Origin: Planctomycetota bacterium
GTDB taxonomy: Bacteria; Planctomycetota; Phycisphaerae; Phycisphaerales; SM1A02
DNA length: 64,000 nt
Reading direction: 5' to 3'
NCBI GenBank assembly: GCA_003671055.1
Contig: QWPV01000007.1
Location: 1-64,000 of the forward strand
Shown: in pieces, positions 1 to 8,914 of the stretch
How positions within the stretch are numbered: position 1 is the first letter of the stretch
Layout: every line of letters begins with the position of its first letter
Position numbers and translations under genes: made by a program
The notes under the pieces: generated by a model
Told to the model about the DNA's origin: nothing
What the model saw: only the letters and a program-made list of their open reading frames with translations
Databases searched by the model: none

Positions 1-354
1 ACCGCCGCCGCCGCCACTGCCGCCGCCGCCGTAACCGCCGCGACCGCCGCCGCCGCCACCACCACCGCCGCCACCGAAGCCGCCACGGCTACCGCCACCA
101 GCGCCGCCAGCGGGCTTGGGTGTAGCTTCGTTGACGGTGAGTGGACGACCGAGGATGTCAGCGCCGTTGAGCGCTGCCATTGCGGCTGTACCTTGCTCGG
201 AATTCGACATTTCAATGAAGCCGAAGCCACGTGGGCGTCCGGTTTCACGATCCATGATCAACTGCGCAGAAACAACTTCACCGTGCGCTGCAAACAGATC
301 ACGAAGTTCATCTTCAGACATCTTGAACGACAGGTTCCCAACGTAAAGCTTCAT
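1..354 (-). CDS. Glycine-rich RRM RNA-binding protein (3' end outside window)
   Basis: The reverse strand from 354 reads MKLYVGNLSFKMSEDELRDL and continues as one RNA recognition motif. RNP2 is LYVGNL (residues 3-8) and RNP1 is RGFGFIEM (about residues 47-54). The RRM ends near residue 82. It is followed by PKPAGGAGGG and then an almost pure glycine tract with scattered R, F, Y and S, encoded by GGC/GGT repeats, which runs off the window edge. Such single-RRM glycine-tailed proteins bind single-stranded RNA and are often cold-induced chaperones in cyanobacteria and other bacteria; that role is inferred here. Start: ATG at 354, where the family alignment begins; no strong ribosome site is visible. 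A good sigma70-type promoter about 120 bases upstream implies a long leader. The stop codon is not in the window. Confidence 0.93.
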   Translation of the reverse strand, partial: MKLYVGNLSFKMSEDELRDLFAAHGEVVSAQLIMDRETGRPRGFGFIEMSNSEQGTAAMAALNGADILGRPLTVNEATPKPAGGAGGGSRGGFGGGGGGGGGGGRGGYGGGGSGGGGG

Positions 355-711
355 CGCGGTCTCAACTCAAACATGCCCGAAGGAAAAAGACTGGACCGTA
401 CAGAGACTCGGGCAAGGAATCGAGCGTCGGTGCTATCTGACGTCTGCGGCAATCGCAGAAGGTTCGTCGACAAGTGGAGTATGCCAACCTCTCGCTCGCT
501 TGTCAAAGGGTAAATCTCCGTGAAATCATGATTTCTTAAAAGAGTTCCCTCCCTCCATAAAGATGCGAAGGAGGATCGATCTCAACGAATGCGCGTTCAA
601 ACCCCCTCTAGGTGCCTGTGGGACAGGTTTTGGCCTTTCCCGCTACCCTTGGCTCTCCCGTCAGGAGTTACGCAAGTACCCAGTTAATCGGACCTCGGAA
701 AGGAAAACCCA
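355..711. other. Intergenic region between RRM gene and ppk2
   Basis: This 357-base stretch separates two divergent genes. It holds the minus-strand promoter at 478-506 and the leader of the RRM gene. On the plus strand I see no convincing promoter for ppk2, only its ribosome site AAGGAAA near 700-706. A GTGCCTGTGGGACAGG sequence near 611-626 resembles the repeat motif found elsewhere in the window, but the match is partial. Small reading frames here lack family features and ribosome sites. Confidence 0.5.
478..506 (-). promoter_or_regulatory. Sigma70-type promoter for the RRM gene
   Basis: On the minus strand TTGACA (506-501) is followed after exactly 17 bases by CATACT (483-478). The -35 box is a perfect consensus and the -10 box matches at four of six positions. 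Transcription would start near 471, leaving a leader of roughly 115 bases before the RRM start at 354. Confidence 0.6.
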
Positions 712-1635
712 ATGCCAACCGACCTCACATTCGCTGATCAGAAGAAGTTGTTCCGCGTCGAACCAGGCTCGAAATTTCGTCTTAAGGACTATCGCACGGA
801 ATGGCATCACGAGGGATTGCACGGCGTGGATAAAGGGCGAACGGAAAAGGAACTCAAGGCCGACGCAAAGGAGTACCTCAAAGAAAATCTCAAATCACTC
901 AGCGCCGCGCAAGAGTTGCTGTGGGCTTCCGACCAACGCTCGGTGCTTGTCATCTTCCAAGCGATGGACGCAGCGGGCAAAGACGGCACGATCAAACATG
1001 TGATGAGCGGACTCAATCCGCAAGGCTGTTCAGTGCACTCATTCAAGCGGCCGAGCGATGAAGAATACGATCACACATATCTTTGGCGACACATGAAGGC
1101 GCTTCCGGAGCGCGGAAAGATCGTCGTGTTTAATCGATCGCACTACGAAAATTTGCTTGTCACAAAGGTGCATCCTGAATGGCTGAAGAATGAGAAACTC
1201 CCAGAGGGCGAGCGCGGCGAAGACTTCTGGAAGAGCCGCGAGCAAGACATCAACAACCTCGAGATGCATCTGTGGCGTAACGGTGTGACGATCGTGAAGT
1301 TCTTTCTCTACGTCTCGCGCAAAGAGCAGCAGAAGCGCTTCATTGACCGGCTCACCGATGAGTCGAAGCATTGGAAGTTTTCCCTCGCGGATCTCAGCGA
1401 ACGCATCCATTGGGATGCGTACATGAAGGCGTATGAAGATGCGATTGGCGCGACGAGCACCGAGTGGGCGCCGTGGTGGGTCATCCCCGCCGATCAGAAG
1501 TATGTGACGCGAGCGATCGTGTCGTCGGTGCTTCGGCGAACCATCGAATCGCTCGGGTTGAAGTATCCATCCGTTGATTCCGCACAGAAGGCACGCCTGG
1601 CAGAGGCACTCACGACTCTTCGCGGCGAAGGGTAA
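712..1635 (+). CDS. ppk2: Polyphosphate kinase 2 family protein (PPK2, class III-like)
   Basis: The 307-residue product matches the PPK2 family over its whole length. Enzymes of this family transfer phosphate between polyphosphate and nucleotides in the cytoplasm. Walker A is AMDAAGKDG (residues 84-92), followed by a lid-like GLNPQGCSVHSFKRP segment. The Walker B region is GKIVVFNRSHYENLL (about 135-149); the NRSHYE form is typical of class III enzymes that use AMP and ADP, where other classes have DRSWYN-like versions. The C-terminal ATSTEWAPWWVIPAD stretch is also a family hallmark. The start ATG at 712 has AAGGAAA about 6 bases upstream. The gene stands alone between a divergent RRM gene and rpmE. 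Substrate preference (AMP versus ADP, direction) is inferred from motif type only. Confidence 0.92.
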   Translation: MPTDLTFADQKKLFRVEPGSKFRLKDYRTEWHHEGLHGVDKGRTEKELKADAKEYLKENLKSLSAAQELLWASDQRSVLVIFQAMDAAGKDGTIKHVMSGLNPQGCSVHSFKRPSDEEYDHTYLWRHMKALPERGKIVVFNRSHYENLLVTKVHPEWLKNEKLPEGERGEDFWKSREQDINNLEMHLWRNGVTIVKFFLYVSRKEQQKRFIDRLTDESKHWKFSLADLSERIHWDAYMKAYEDAIGATSTEWAPWWVIPADQKYVTRAIVSSVLRRTIESLGLKYPSVDSAQKARLAEALTTLRGEG

Positions 1636-1785
1636 GTGCGCTGATAACACGGTAAAAAGCGGCGACGACGATCCCTCGACAAACTCCGCTTCTCCCCCTT
1701 TGCGAATGCCGCCCGAGCGGCTAGACTCTCCGACCCCACTCGGCGACCACGTCGGTCGCTCTGTGGAGTTTCGAAAGGTTTTGTC

Positions 1786-2013
1786 ATGAAGCAGGAAATC
1801 CACCCTAAGTACTACCCCGATTGCAAGGTGACCTTCCGCGGCGAGGTCGTCATGACCGTCGGCGCGACCGTGCCGTCGCTCAACGTTGAAGTGTGGAGCG
1901 GCTCGCATCCCTTCTTCACTGGCCAGAAGTCCTTCGTCGATACGCTCGGTCGCGTTGAACGCTTCCAGAAGAAGTTCGCCGGCAAGTACTTCGACAACGC
2001 AAAGAAGAAGTAG
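1786..2013 (+). CDS. rpmE: 50S ribosomal protein L31 (zinc-free form)
   Basis: The 75-residue protein begins MKQEIHPKYY and ends with a Lys-rich tail; it contains the family segments SGSHPFFTGQKSFVDTLGRV and RFQKKF. It is a component of the large ribosomal subunit that bridges to the small subunit. The canonical zinc-binding form has CxC and a further CxxC-type pair; here only one cysteine remains (C13, PDC), so this is a C-minus variant that should not bind zinc. GAAAGG lies about 8 bases before the ATG. It precedes prfA on the same strand, 101 bases away. In other bacteria C-minus L31 paralogs are induced under zinc limitation; no Zur-like operator is recognisable here, so it may be the only L31. 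Confidence 0.93.
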   Translation: MKQEIHPKYYPDCKVTFRGEVVMTVGATVPSLNVEVWSGSHPFFTGQKSFVDTLGRVERFQKKFAGKYFDNAKKK

Positions 2014-2114
2014 TTCTCTAGTTTGTCGTTCACGAAATCGCTCTGCGAGAAGAAGCCGCTCTGCGAAGGGCGGCTGCTTGCTTTCCATCGCACACTCCGT
2101 TCTGCTTCTCACTC

Positions 2115-3197
2115 GTGACTATCGCTGTACCTGCATCCCTCGAACGCATCCTCGCAGCCATGGCAGACGAAGATGCTGCGCTTGAACTCGAAATGCAACT
2201 CGAGTCGACGCATACGGATCATCGGCGTATGAGTGCCATTGCGAAGCGTCGACGCACGCTTGCAACGTCACTCACCCCGTGGCGCGCGTTGACGCAACTG
2301 ACTGTTGATCTCGAGGGACTCACGCAACTTGAAGCCGCAGGCGATCGTGAATTTGCGCGACTTGCGATGGCTGAGCGCGTTGAACTTCTCGCCAAGCAAG
2401 AGGAAATCATTCGCGCACTACGCCGGCAGATCGCAACGAGTGAAGAGTCAAGTATCTCGAGCATCGTGCTTGAAGTTCGCGCGGGAGTGGGCGGCCACGA
2501 AGCAGCGCTGTTTGCAGGCGAAATGTTCGAGATGTATCGCGCGTTTGCCACTGCACGCGGTTGGAAATTTGAAGTACTCGAAGTGAAACCCGGCGACGCG
2601 GGCGGAACTACGCAGGCTATCGCATCGATTGACGGCGACGGCGTCTACGCCGCGCTCGCGTTCGAAGGCGGCACGCATCAAGTGAAGCGCGTGCCTGCAA
2701 CCGAAGCACAAGGACGCGTGCATACGTCTACTGCAACCGTTGCAATTCTCGCGGAGCCCGAAGAAGTGGAATCGCAAGTTGATCCTGAAGAAGTGCGAGA
2801 AATTCTCACGACCGCGCAGGGACCTGGCGGACAGAATGTGAACAAGGTCGCGACATGCGTGCACCTCATTCACATGCCAACGAAGATCGAAGTTCGGATG
2901 CAAGAGACGCGCAGCCAAGGGCAGAATCGCGAGAAGGCATGGCGATTGCTCCGCGCTCGTGTCTATGAAGGGCGACGCGCGGAAGCCGCAGCAAAGCGAA
3001 GCTCCGAACGGAAGTCAATCATCGGTTCAGGCGGTCGCGCGGAGAAAGTTCGCACGTATCGATGGAAAGAATCTGTGGTCACCGATCACCGCATAGAAAT
3101 GCAATTCGCGCTCACCGCAGTGATGTCAGGTCGACTCGATGAGATGCTCAACGCGTTGCAAGAGCACGAAGTTGACCTTCGGCTTGAAAGCATGTGA
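2115..3197 (+). CDS. prfA: Peptide chain release factor 1
   Basis: The 360-residue product is a class I release factor that recognises UAA/UAG and triggers peptidyl-tRNA hydrolysis. The codon-reading motif is PAT (residues 194-196, in KRVPATEAQG), the PxT form of RF1 rather than the SPF of RF2. The catalytic GGQ is at 238-240 within AQGPGGQNVNKVAT. The C-terminal GSGGRAEKVRTY and VTDHRI segments are RF1 hallmarks. The start is GTG at 2115; the first ATG (residue 16) would remove part of the N-terminal helix. The final residues end 17 bases from the convergent dnaE. The context around GGQ (GPGGQNVNKV, not GAGGQHVN) is shared with the RF2 encoded at 44647-45763. Confidence 0.95.
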   Translation: MTIAVPASLERILAAMADEDAALELEMQLESTHTDHRRMSAIAKRRRTLATSLTPWRALTQLTVDLEGLTQLEAAGDREFARLAMAERVELLAKQEEIIRALRRQIATSEESSISSIVLEVRAGVGGHEAALFAGEMFEMYRAFATARGWKFEVLEVKPGDAGGTTQAIASIDGDGVYAALAFEGGTHQVKRVPATEAQGRVHTSTATVAILAEPEEVESQVDPEEVREILTTAQGPGGQNVNKVATCVHLIHMPTKIEVRMQETRSQGQNREKAWRLLRARVYEGRRAEAAAKRSSERKSIIGSGGRAEKVRTYRWKESVVTDHRIEMQFALTAVMSGRLDEMLNALQEHEVDLRLESM

Positions 3198-3214
3198 GCG
3201 CGCCTCAGCGGTGA

Positions 3215-6200
3215 TCACACCTCGACAGATTCTTCTTGCCGACGACTGCCCCACTGCTTGCGTTCCTTCTTTGGGGGAACCCAACCGCCGCGAATCTGTA
3301 CATTGTTTTCGCCGAGCAACGCGCGTAGTTGCGTGAGGAGCGATGCATCGGGAACCACCTTGAGTCGCCGCGAAAGAAGGCTCGTTCGTCGCTCGCGTCC
3401 GTCAAGATTGACAAGCACCTCCACCGCGCGGCCACCACCTGTCGGGGCACTCGCCGCTTGTTTCAGCAGGCCTGCCGCCAGTTGCAGCGTTGCAGCGAGC
3501 GCTGGTGAAGGCGTTGTGTTGGGCTCATGCATCGCGACATCAATCGAGAGATCGAGTCGCATCGCGAGATGCTTCGACGCATCTTCAAGTGGGATCACGC
3601 GATCCACAAGAATGTTCGGCTCCGCACGTTTGCGATCCACTGTCCCGATGACCACCACTGCGCGGTCTTGCGCGACAAACTCGCCGTACTTCGCGAACAT
3701 TTCTGGGAAGAGCACCGCTTCCATACCGCCATGTTTATCTGTGAGACCGAGCACCATCATCTGCGCGCCAGGATCTCGACCAGCTTTCACGCGCAGAATT
3801 TTCATGCGCGAGATGAGACCCGCACACACAACTTGCGTGTCTTGCGCGCACTCCGCAATGTGCTTGAGGTCGCCGGTGGTGAATGCCTCCACCGCATCGC
3901 CCCACGCATCAAGTGGGTGACCAGACACATGGAAGCCGAGCGCTTCCTTCTCAAACTGCAATGCTTCCATGCGTGGCCACGGCGCACTCTTCTTCAACTC
4001 GATCTTGGACGTTGCTTTCGCTTGACTCGACTCGGCAAACGCGCCGAAGAATGTTTCTTGCCCGCCAGCACGATCGCGCGCGAGTGAGAGTCCGCCTTGC
4101 ATCGCGTTCTCAAGACTCGCGACGAGTGACGCACGCGCATCAACTCCATGCAGACTGTCGAAACAGCCTGCTTTCACGAGACTTTCGAGCGCGGCGCGAT
4201 TCACGGCGCGAAGATCGACGCGCTCACAGAAGTCAAACAACGACGTAAATGCGCCAGCCTTCGCGCGCGCATCGATGACCGCGCGCATCGGACCAGCGCC
4301 CACGCCCTTGATTGCCTTGAGTCCAAAGCGAATGTGACCGGTCCACGCTGAGACCTTCTCGCCCTGCACGAACACAACACTGAAATCCTCTTGCGACAGG
4401 TTGACGTCAGGAGGACGAACTTCGACGCCGACATGTCGCTTTGTGGGCGCGTCGTCGGGGAAAATGAGCTTGCGACAATCGTCGAGGTACACCGACCACT
4501 CTTCTACTTTGCGCGCCTGACTTTCAAACGTCAGCAACGCCGCCATGTAGTGACTCGGAAAGTACGTCTTCAAGTACGCGGTTTGGTATGCAATGATCGA
4601 GTAGCCCGTCGAGTGACTCTTATTGAAGCCGTATCCCGCGAACTTGAGGATGAGATCGAAGAGCTCATCCGCGGGCACATTCGGAAGGCCGCGTTCTGCG
4701 GCGCCAAGGATGAAGGCTGCACGCGCCCCATTGATGACATCCTGCTTCTTCTTCGAAATCGCCTTGATGACTGCGTAAGCTTCTCGCAGCGGAATGCCAC
4801 CGAGGTGATGCAAGACCTGCATCACCTGCTCTTGATAGACCATGATTCCGTAGGTCTCGCTCGTATAGCGCGCGACCACTTCGTGCATCACAGGCATCGC
4901 TTCGCGCGCGTGCTTTCGCGCGACGAATGTTGGGATCAACTCCATCGGACCTGGGCGAAAAAGCGCGTTCGCCGCGATGAGATCTTCCAACCGATCCGGC
5001 TGCATCTCCGACACGAGTCGCTTCATACCGCCGGACTCAAACTGAAAAATGCCGTTCGTATCGCCACGACGGAAAAGCGCAAAGATGCGCGGATCGTCGA
5101 GCGGGATGCGATCAAGGTCGAGTGGATGCGGAATGGGCTCGACCACACCCGTCGCATTCGCTCTCGTTTCGCCTGCTGCAGGAACTTTCATTCCCACAGC
5201 TTTCCAAATCTCCGCATCAGGAAGCGTCGCGTGGATGATCTCTTTGCAGCGCTCAATCGTCGAGAGCGTGCGAAGTCCGAGGAAGTCCATCTTGAGCAGA
5301 CCGACCTTCTCGCAGGTTGGGCCATCCCATTGCGTGACAGCATCTTCGCCGCCGCCAGTTGGCCGACACAACGGGACAATCTCATCGAGCGGACGCGTTG
5401 CGACGATGACGCCGGCTGCGTGAATACCTTGGCTTCGCGCGTGATCTTCGAGACCGCGTGCATGCTCGATCACGCGTGCGAACCGTGGATCATTCCGCAC
5501 CGCTGTCGCGAACTCCGCGTTCTTTTCGAGTGCTTCGTCAATCGTGATATCGAGTTCAGCGGGAACAAGATTCGCGAGCCCTTGCGCTTCCTGCGGCGTA
5601 AGTCCCATGACACGCGCAACATCCTTGATCGCCGCCTTCGCCTTCAATCGACCGAAGGTGACGATCTGCGCGACATGTCCATATTTCTTGCGCACGTACT
5701 CGATGACAGACGCGCGACCATCCTGACAAATATCGACGTCGATGTCGGGGTACTCGTTGCGATCGGGATCCGCGAATCGCTCGAAGAGAAGCCCATACGT
5801 TTCGGGACACGCGTTGGAAAGCCCGAGCACAAATCCAACCATCGTTCCGACACCTGAACCGCGTGCCGTCGCGGGAATGCCGCGTTGTCGCGCCCAGTTC
5901 ACAAAGTCCCAAACAATGAGGAAGTACGCGCTGATCATCTTGTCCGCGAGCACCTTCAACTCTCGTTCGAGTCGCGTACGAATCGCTGGCGTCACGCCGC
6001 CCTGTCCATAGCGCCACACCAAACCGGCTTCGCAGAGATCGCGAAGTGCAGCGTCACAGCCCAGTGTCATTTCGGCCTGCGATCCTTGATCACCTGACGC
6101 ATCGAACGGAAGCACTTCAAACTTCGCGCAATATGCCTTGAACCACTCCGTGAGATCGCCGCTCTCGTATTTTGGCGAGAACCCTGGATGTTTTACGCGC

Positions 6201-7159
6201 ACGACCGGCACGTGCTTTTCATCTTTGGGAAGCGTCACGCTACAACGCGCGGCGATGCGGCCAGCGTTCCGAAGCGCTTCTTGTTCCTTCGGCGCAGAAA
6301 AGAGTGCGCTCATCTCTTCGGGACTCTTCACGAAGATTTCTTCGGGATACTTCAGGCGCGTGCTGTCGTTCTTGTTCTTCTGCATCGAAATGCAGCAGAG
6401 CGTGTCATGCACATCGTGATCTTCGCGAAGCAGGAAGTGCGCATCGTTGTCTGCAACGAGTGGCAGCCCACACTCTTCCGCAAGCGCGATGAGATGCGGA
6501 TGGATCTCTTCTTGCTCAGGGACATGCCGCTGTAACTCGATGTAGAAACGTGGCTCGCCTTTCGCATTGGGCTTGAACACGCTCGCATGCCACTGTGCCT
6601 CGGCAACCGCGCGCTGCCAATGCTCAAGGGATGCCCCAGATTTCGTCGCGCCTGCGTGTACGAACTGCACAAGGTGAAATGCGATGGAGGAACCGAGGTG
6701 TCCGTTGACCGCAATCAGTCCATCGCCCCACTTCGTGAGCGTCGACTTATCCATGCGCGGCTTGTAGTAAAAGCCTTGAAGGAACGCATCGCTCGAGAGT
6801 TTGAGAAGATGCTTCCAACCGATGATGTCTTCAGCAAGAAGCACAAGATGGAATCCACCGTCTTGCTGGCCCGTGTGCGTGCGATCGAGTCGATCGCCCG
6901 GCTTCCCATCGCGATCGGGTGCGACATAGGCTTCGATGCCGAGAATGGGTTTGATTCCCGCAGCTTTCGCCTTCGTATAAAACTCATGCGCGCCGAAGAG
7001 GTTGCCGTGATCGGTCACCGCGACCGCATCCATCCCGAGCGCTTTCACGCGCGCGAGCAATCGATCGATCTTGTTTCCACCATCGAGCAGCGAGTACTCG
7101 CTATGCAAGTGCAAGTGCGCGAACACAGGCGCTGGTGGAGATTCAGGAGTGGCCGGCAT
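3215..7159 (-). CDS. dnaE: DNA polymerase III alpha subunit
   Basis: The 1314-residue protein is the replicative polymerase catalytic subunit. The N-terminal PHP domain begins at VFAHLHLHSEYSLLDGG (about residues 12-28) and includes VTDHGNLFG. The C-family polymerase active-site region contains RGSGVGTMVGFVLGLSN and PDIDVDICQDGR, the latter carrying paired catalytic aspartates. NALFRPGPMELIP and SYSIIAYQTAYLKTYFP-like segments are typical of DnaE. The C-terminal part has a helix-hairpin-helix region and an OB-fold segment (CAGLISRMKILRVKAGR onward). The length is somewhat above the 1160 residues of E. coli DnaE, owing partly to extra linkers. The start ATG at 7159 is followed by a short Pro-rich leader. 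It is the last gene of a minus-strand run that starts near 8859. Confidence 0.97.
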   Translation of the reverse strand: MPATPESPPAPVFAHLHLHSEYSLLDGGNKIDRLLARVKALGMDAVAVTDHGNLFGAHEFYTKAKAAGIKPILGIEAYVAPDRDGKPGDRLDRTHTGQQDGGFHLVLLAEDIIGWKHLLKLSSDAFLQGFYYKPRMDKSTLTKWGDGLIAVNGHLGSSIAFHLVQFVHAGATKSGASLEHWQRAVAEAQWHASVFKPNAKGEPRFYIELQRHVPEQEEIHPHLIALAEECGLPLVADNDAHFLLREDHDVHDTLCCISMQKNKNDSTRLKYPEEIFVKSPEEMSALFSAPKEQEALRNAGRIAARCSVTLPKDEKHVPVVRVKHPGFSPKYESGDLTEWFKAYCAKFEVLPFDASGDQGSQAEMTLGCDAALRDLCEAGLVWRYGQGGVTPAIRTRLERELKVLADKMISAYFLIVWDFVNWARQRGIPATARGSGVGTMVGFVLGLSNACPETYGLLFERFADPDRNEYPDIDVDICQDGRASVIEYVRKKYGHVAQIVTFGRLKAKAAIKDVARVMGLTPQEAQGLANLVPAELDITIDEALEKNAEFATAVRNDPRFARVIEHARGLEDHARSQGIHAAGVIVATRPLDEIVPLCRPTGGGEDAVTQWDGPTCEKVGLLKMDFLGLRTLSTIERCKEIIHATLPDAEIWKAVGMKVPAAGETRANATGVVEPIPHPLDLDRIPLDDPRIFALFRRGDTNGIFQFESGGMKRLVSEMQPDRLEDLIAANALFRPGPMELIPTFVARKHAREAMPVMHEVVARYTSETYGIMVYQEQVMQVLHHLGGIPLREAYAVIKAISKKKQDVINGARAAFILGAAERGLPNVPADELFDLILKFAGYGFNKSHSTGYSIIAYQTAYLKTYFPSHYMAALLTFESQARKVEEWSVYLDDCRKLIFPDDAPTKRHVGVEVRPPDVNLSQEDFSVVFVQGEKVSAWTGHIRFGLKAIKGVGAGPMRAVIDARAKAGAFTSLFDFCERVDLRAVNRAALESLVKAGCFDSLHGVDARASLVASLENAMQGGLSLARDRAGGQETFFGAFAESSQAKATSKIELKKSAPWPRMEALQFEKEALGFHVSGHPLDAWGDAVEAFTTGDLKHIAECAQDTQVVCAGLISRMKILRVKAGRDPGAQMMVLGLTDKHGGMEAVLFPEMFAKYGEFVAQDRAVVVIGTVDRKRAEPNILVDRVIPLEDASKHLAMRLDLSIDVAMHEPNTTPSPALAATLQLAAGLLKQAASAPTGGGRAVEVLVNLDGRERRTSLLSRRLKVVPDASLLTQLRALLGENNVQIRGGWVPPKKERKQWGSRRQEESVEV

Positions 7160-7198
7160 TGCCTGATGGTACGCCGCGGTGCGATCTGTGCAAACGGA

Positions 7199-7531
7199 TT
7201 ACGCGCTGTCTTTGACGCGGACATTTTCGCGACCTGACGCATCGGGTCTTGAAAGATCGCGCGTCGATTGGGATGACGTAAAAATCCGCAGCGCGGCACG
7301 GATGAGTGCGAGCGCGAGGACGAGAGCAATCACGACGACGATGCACGCAAATCCGCACACAACAAGTGCGAGGATCAGCAGCGCGAGAGGGATCGCAAGC
7401 ACAATCGCAGCAATGCCATAGAGCACACGAAGCGCGAAGGACTGCGGTGCGCGCTTGAGTGGGTTTGCGGCACGCACACGCCCAGCTGCGTTTTGTACTT
7501 GAGCACCGAGATTGACAAACGTGAACTTCAT
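7199..7531 (-). CDS. Small membrane protein of unknown function
   Basis: The 110-residue product has a short amphipathic start (MKFTFVNLGAQVQNAAGRVRAANPLKRA) and two closely spaced hydrophobic stretches (about residues 35-57 and 60-82) that look like a transmembrane hairpin. The C-terminal tail is charged (SSQSTRDLSRPDASGRENVRVKDSA). I recognise no family. It lies 39 bases before dnaE and 15 bases after the aminotransferase on the same strand, so it is probably co-transcribed with them. The hydrophobic composition and operon position support a real gene, but no function can be assigned. Confidence 0.72.
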   Translation of the reverse strand: MKFTFVNLGAQVQNAAGRVRAANPLKRAPQSFALRVLYGIAAIVLAIPLALLILALVVCGFACIVVVIALVLALALIRAALRIFTSSQSTRDLSRPDASGRENVRVKDSA

Positions 7532-7546
7532 CGAGAGTTGCGTAGG

Positions 7547-8440
7547 TTAGGCAAGCCAACATTCGCGCATGGAGATTGCACACGCGCCCGGTTTCCCGTT
7601 GCCGATGATCGACTCGTCCACACGCACCACCGGCAGCACGCCCCACGACGAGTTCGTCACGAACACTTCATCGGCCGCCACAACATCGTCAATCGTGAGG
7701 TTTCGAATTCGCACGCGCGTGCCTTGACTCAGCGCCCATTCCATCACAGCCATGCGCGTGCATCCAGGGAGAACGGGCTGCATGAGTGTGATTTCGCCAT
7801 CCATCGCTTCGTCGTCGCCGCGTGCGATCGGTGTCGAGAGCACACCGTCTTTCACGAGGAAGACGTTGCTCACGCTGCCACTTGCGAGAAATCCTGCGGT
7901 TGAAAACCAGAGCGACTCCGTGCATCCAACGCGCGCAGCATGACCGAGCGCTTCAATGCGTGGCCAGTACCAGAGCGACTTATGACCGAGGAATCGATCA
8001 CTCGTGGAATGTCGCGATGCAGAGACAGTCGCCGCAACGCCGCGCGCGAAGAGTTCTTCTGGATAGTCCGTGGGTGGTTGTGCAACGATGATGATCGTCG
8101 GCGAGCGCACTTCCCGTTCGCGATCGGCGGGCGTGCGTGTCCACGGCAGTCCGAGATCGCCGCCTGTGACCGTAAGACGAATGCGTGCATCACGCATCCC
8201 GTTTGCCGCAAGTGTGTCGAGCACTGCTTCGCCGAGTGGATCCACGCGAAGCGCATCAGCGAGACCGAGTTGTTGGGCGCTCGTCTCAAGACGCGCGAGA
8301 TGCTGATCGAGTCGAATCACTGCGCCGTCACGCGCAAGCATCGTCTCGAAGAGACCGACGCCGTGCTGCACGCCAGCGTCAAGCACATTGAGTCGTGCGT
8401 CGGTGCGGTCGCAGAGTTGTCCGTTCAACCAAATTTTCAT
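7547..8440 (-). CDS. Class IV (fold type IV) PLP aminotransferase / aminodeoxychorismate lyase-like
   Basis: From ATG at 8440 the protein starts MKIWLNGQLCDRTDARLNVL and continues DAGVQHGVGLFETM, the exact N-terminal pattern of class IV aminotransferases such as IlvE and PabC. The PLP lysine is probably in FLGHKSLWYWPRIEAL. The usual glutamate before the SNxFxV signature is replaced: the text reads GFLASGSVSNVFLVKDG, where IlvE and PabC carry a Glu two to four residues before SN. This makes the exact reaction uncertain. A GTG at 8467 overlaps the stop codon of the upstream gene (GTGA) and is an alternative start adding nine residues. Candidates are aminodeoxychorismate lyase (folate synthesis), a branched-chain aminotransferase or a D-amino-acid aminotransferase. 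Confidence 0.88.
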   Translation of the reverse strand: MKIWLNGQLCDRTDARLNVLDAGVQHGVGLFETMLARDGAVIRLDQHLARLETSAQQLGLADALRVDPLGEAVLDTLAANGMRDARIRLTVTGGDLGLPWTRTPADREREVRSPTIIIVAQPPTDYPEELFARGVAATVSASRHSTSDRFLGHKSLWYWPRIEALGHAARVGCTESLWFSTAGFLASGSVSNVFLVKDGVLSTPIARGDDEAMDGEITLMQPVLPGCTRMAVMEWALSQGTRVRIRNLTIDDVVAADEVFVTNSSWGVLPVVRVDESIIGNGKPGACAISMRECWLA

Positions 8441-8463
8441 GCGCGCAGTTCCATCGTGCTCTG

Positions 8464-8859
8464 TCACTTGCCTTCAGTAATCACGGTGATTCGAAACTTA
8501 TCGATCGTCCCGCCACTCGCATCAATCCCCAACAGAATCGCGCGTCCATCGCGCAATCGAACTGTTGCGCCATGCGATGCGCCTGTTCCCGTGAGATCGC
8601 CTTCCACGACATCGATCGTCGCGCCATGCACGCCTTCAGAACCCACTGTCCGCGCCAGAAAACCAGTCGCGATCGGCTCTGTGAGTCCAGGAGACTTTCC
8701 CTGTGTTGCCATCGCGAGCGACTCATGCACAAACGCGCTGACATCCTCGCGCGATGCCATTTCAAGTTTCCCATTCCACCAAAACATGCCGACCGCGATT
8801 ACGGGAACGAAGATCACGAGCATGATGCGGCGGAGTGGATTAACGCGACGGAGGATCAT
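8464..8859 (-). CDS. Single-helix membrane-anchored protein of unknown function
   Basis: The reading frame is open back to 9138, but the part beyond 8859 lies opposite the divergent zinc-ribbon gene, so I start at ATG 8859 (MILRRVNPLRRIMLVIFVPV). The 131-residue product has positively charged residues and one hydrophobic helix (about residues 12-28), then a soluble domain of roughly 100 residues rich in Gly, Thr and Val (GATIDVVEGDLTGTGASHGA, GATVRLRDGRAILLGIDASG). This fits a protein anchored by its N-terminus with a beta-rich outer domain. I recognise no family. Its stop codon overlaps a possible GTG start of the aminotransferase, suggesting coupled translation. Confidence 0.65.
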   Translation of the reverse strand: MILRRVNPLRRIMLVIFVPVIAVGMFWWNGKLEMASREDVSAFVHESLAMATQGKSPGLTEPIATGFLARTVGSEGVHGATIDVVEGDLTGTGASHGATVRLRDGRAILLGIDASGGTIDKFRITVITEGK

Positions 8860-8914
8860 GAGGGACGAGAAGGTATCATGTGTTGCGATCTGCTCGATGC
8901 AGGAGGGCTCACTT

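Noticed and set aside
7940-8914. N-terminal extension of the zinc-ribbon gene at 8915
   Set aside because: The open frame extends 325 codons upstream but lies antisense to the aminotransferase and membrane protein genes. The strong AGGAGGG at 8901-8907 marks ATG 8915 as the start.
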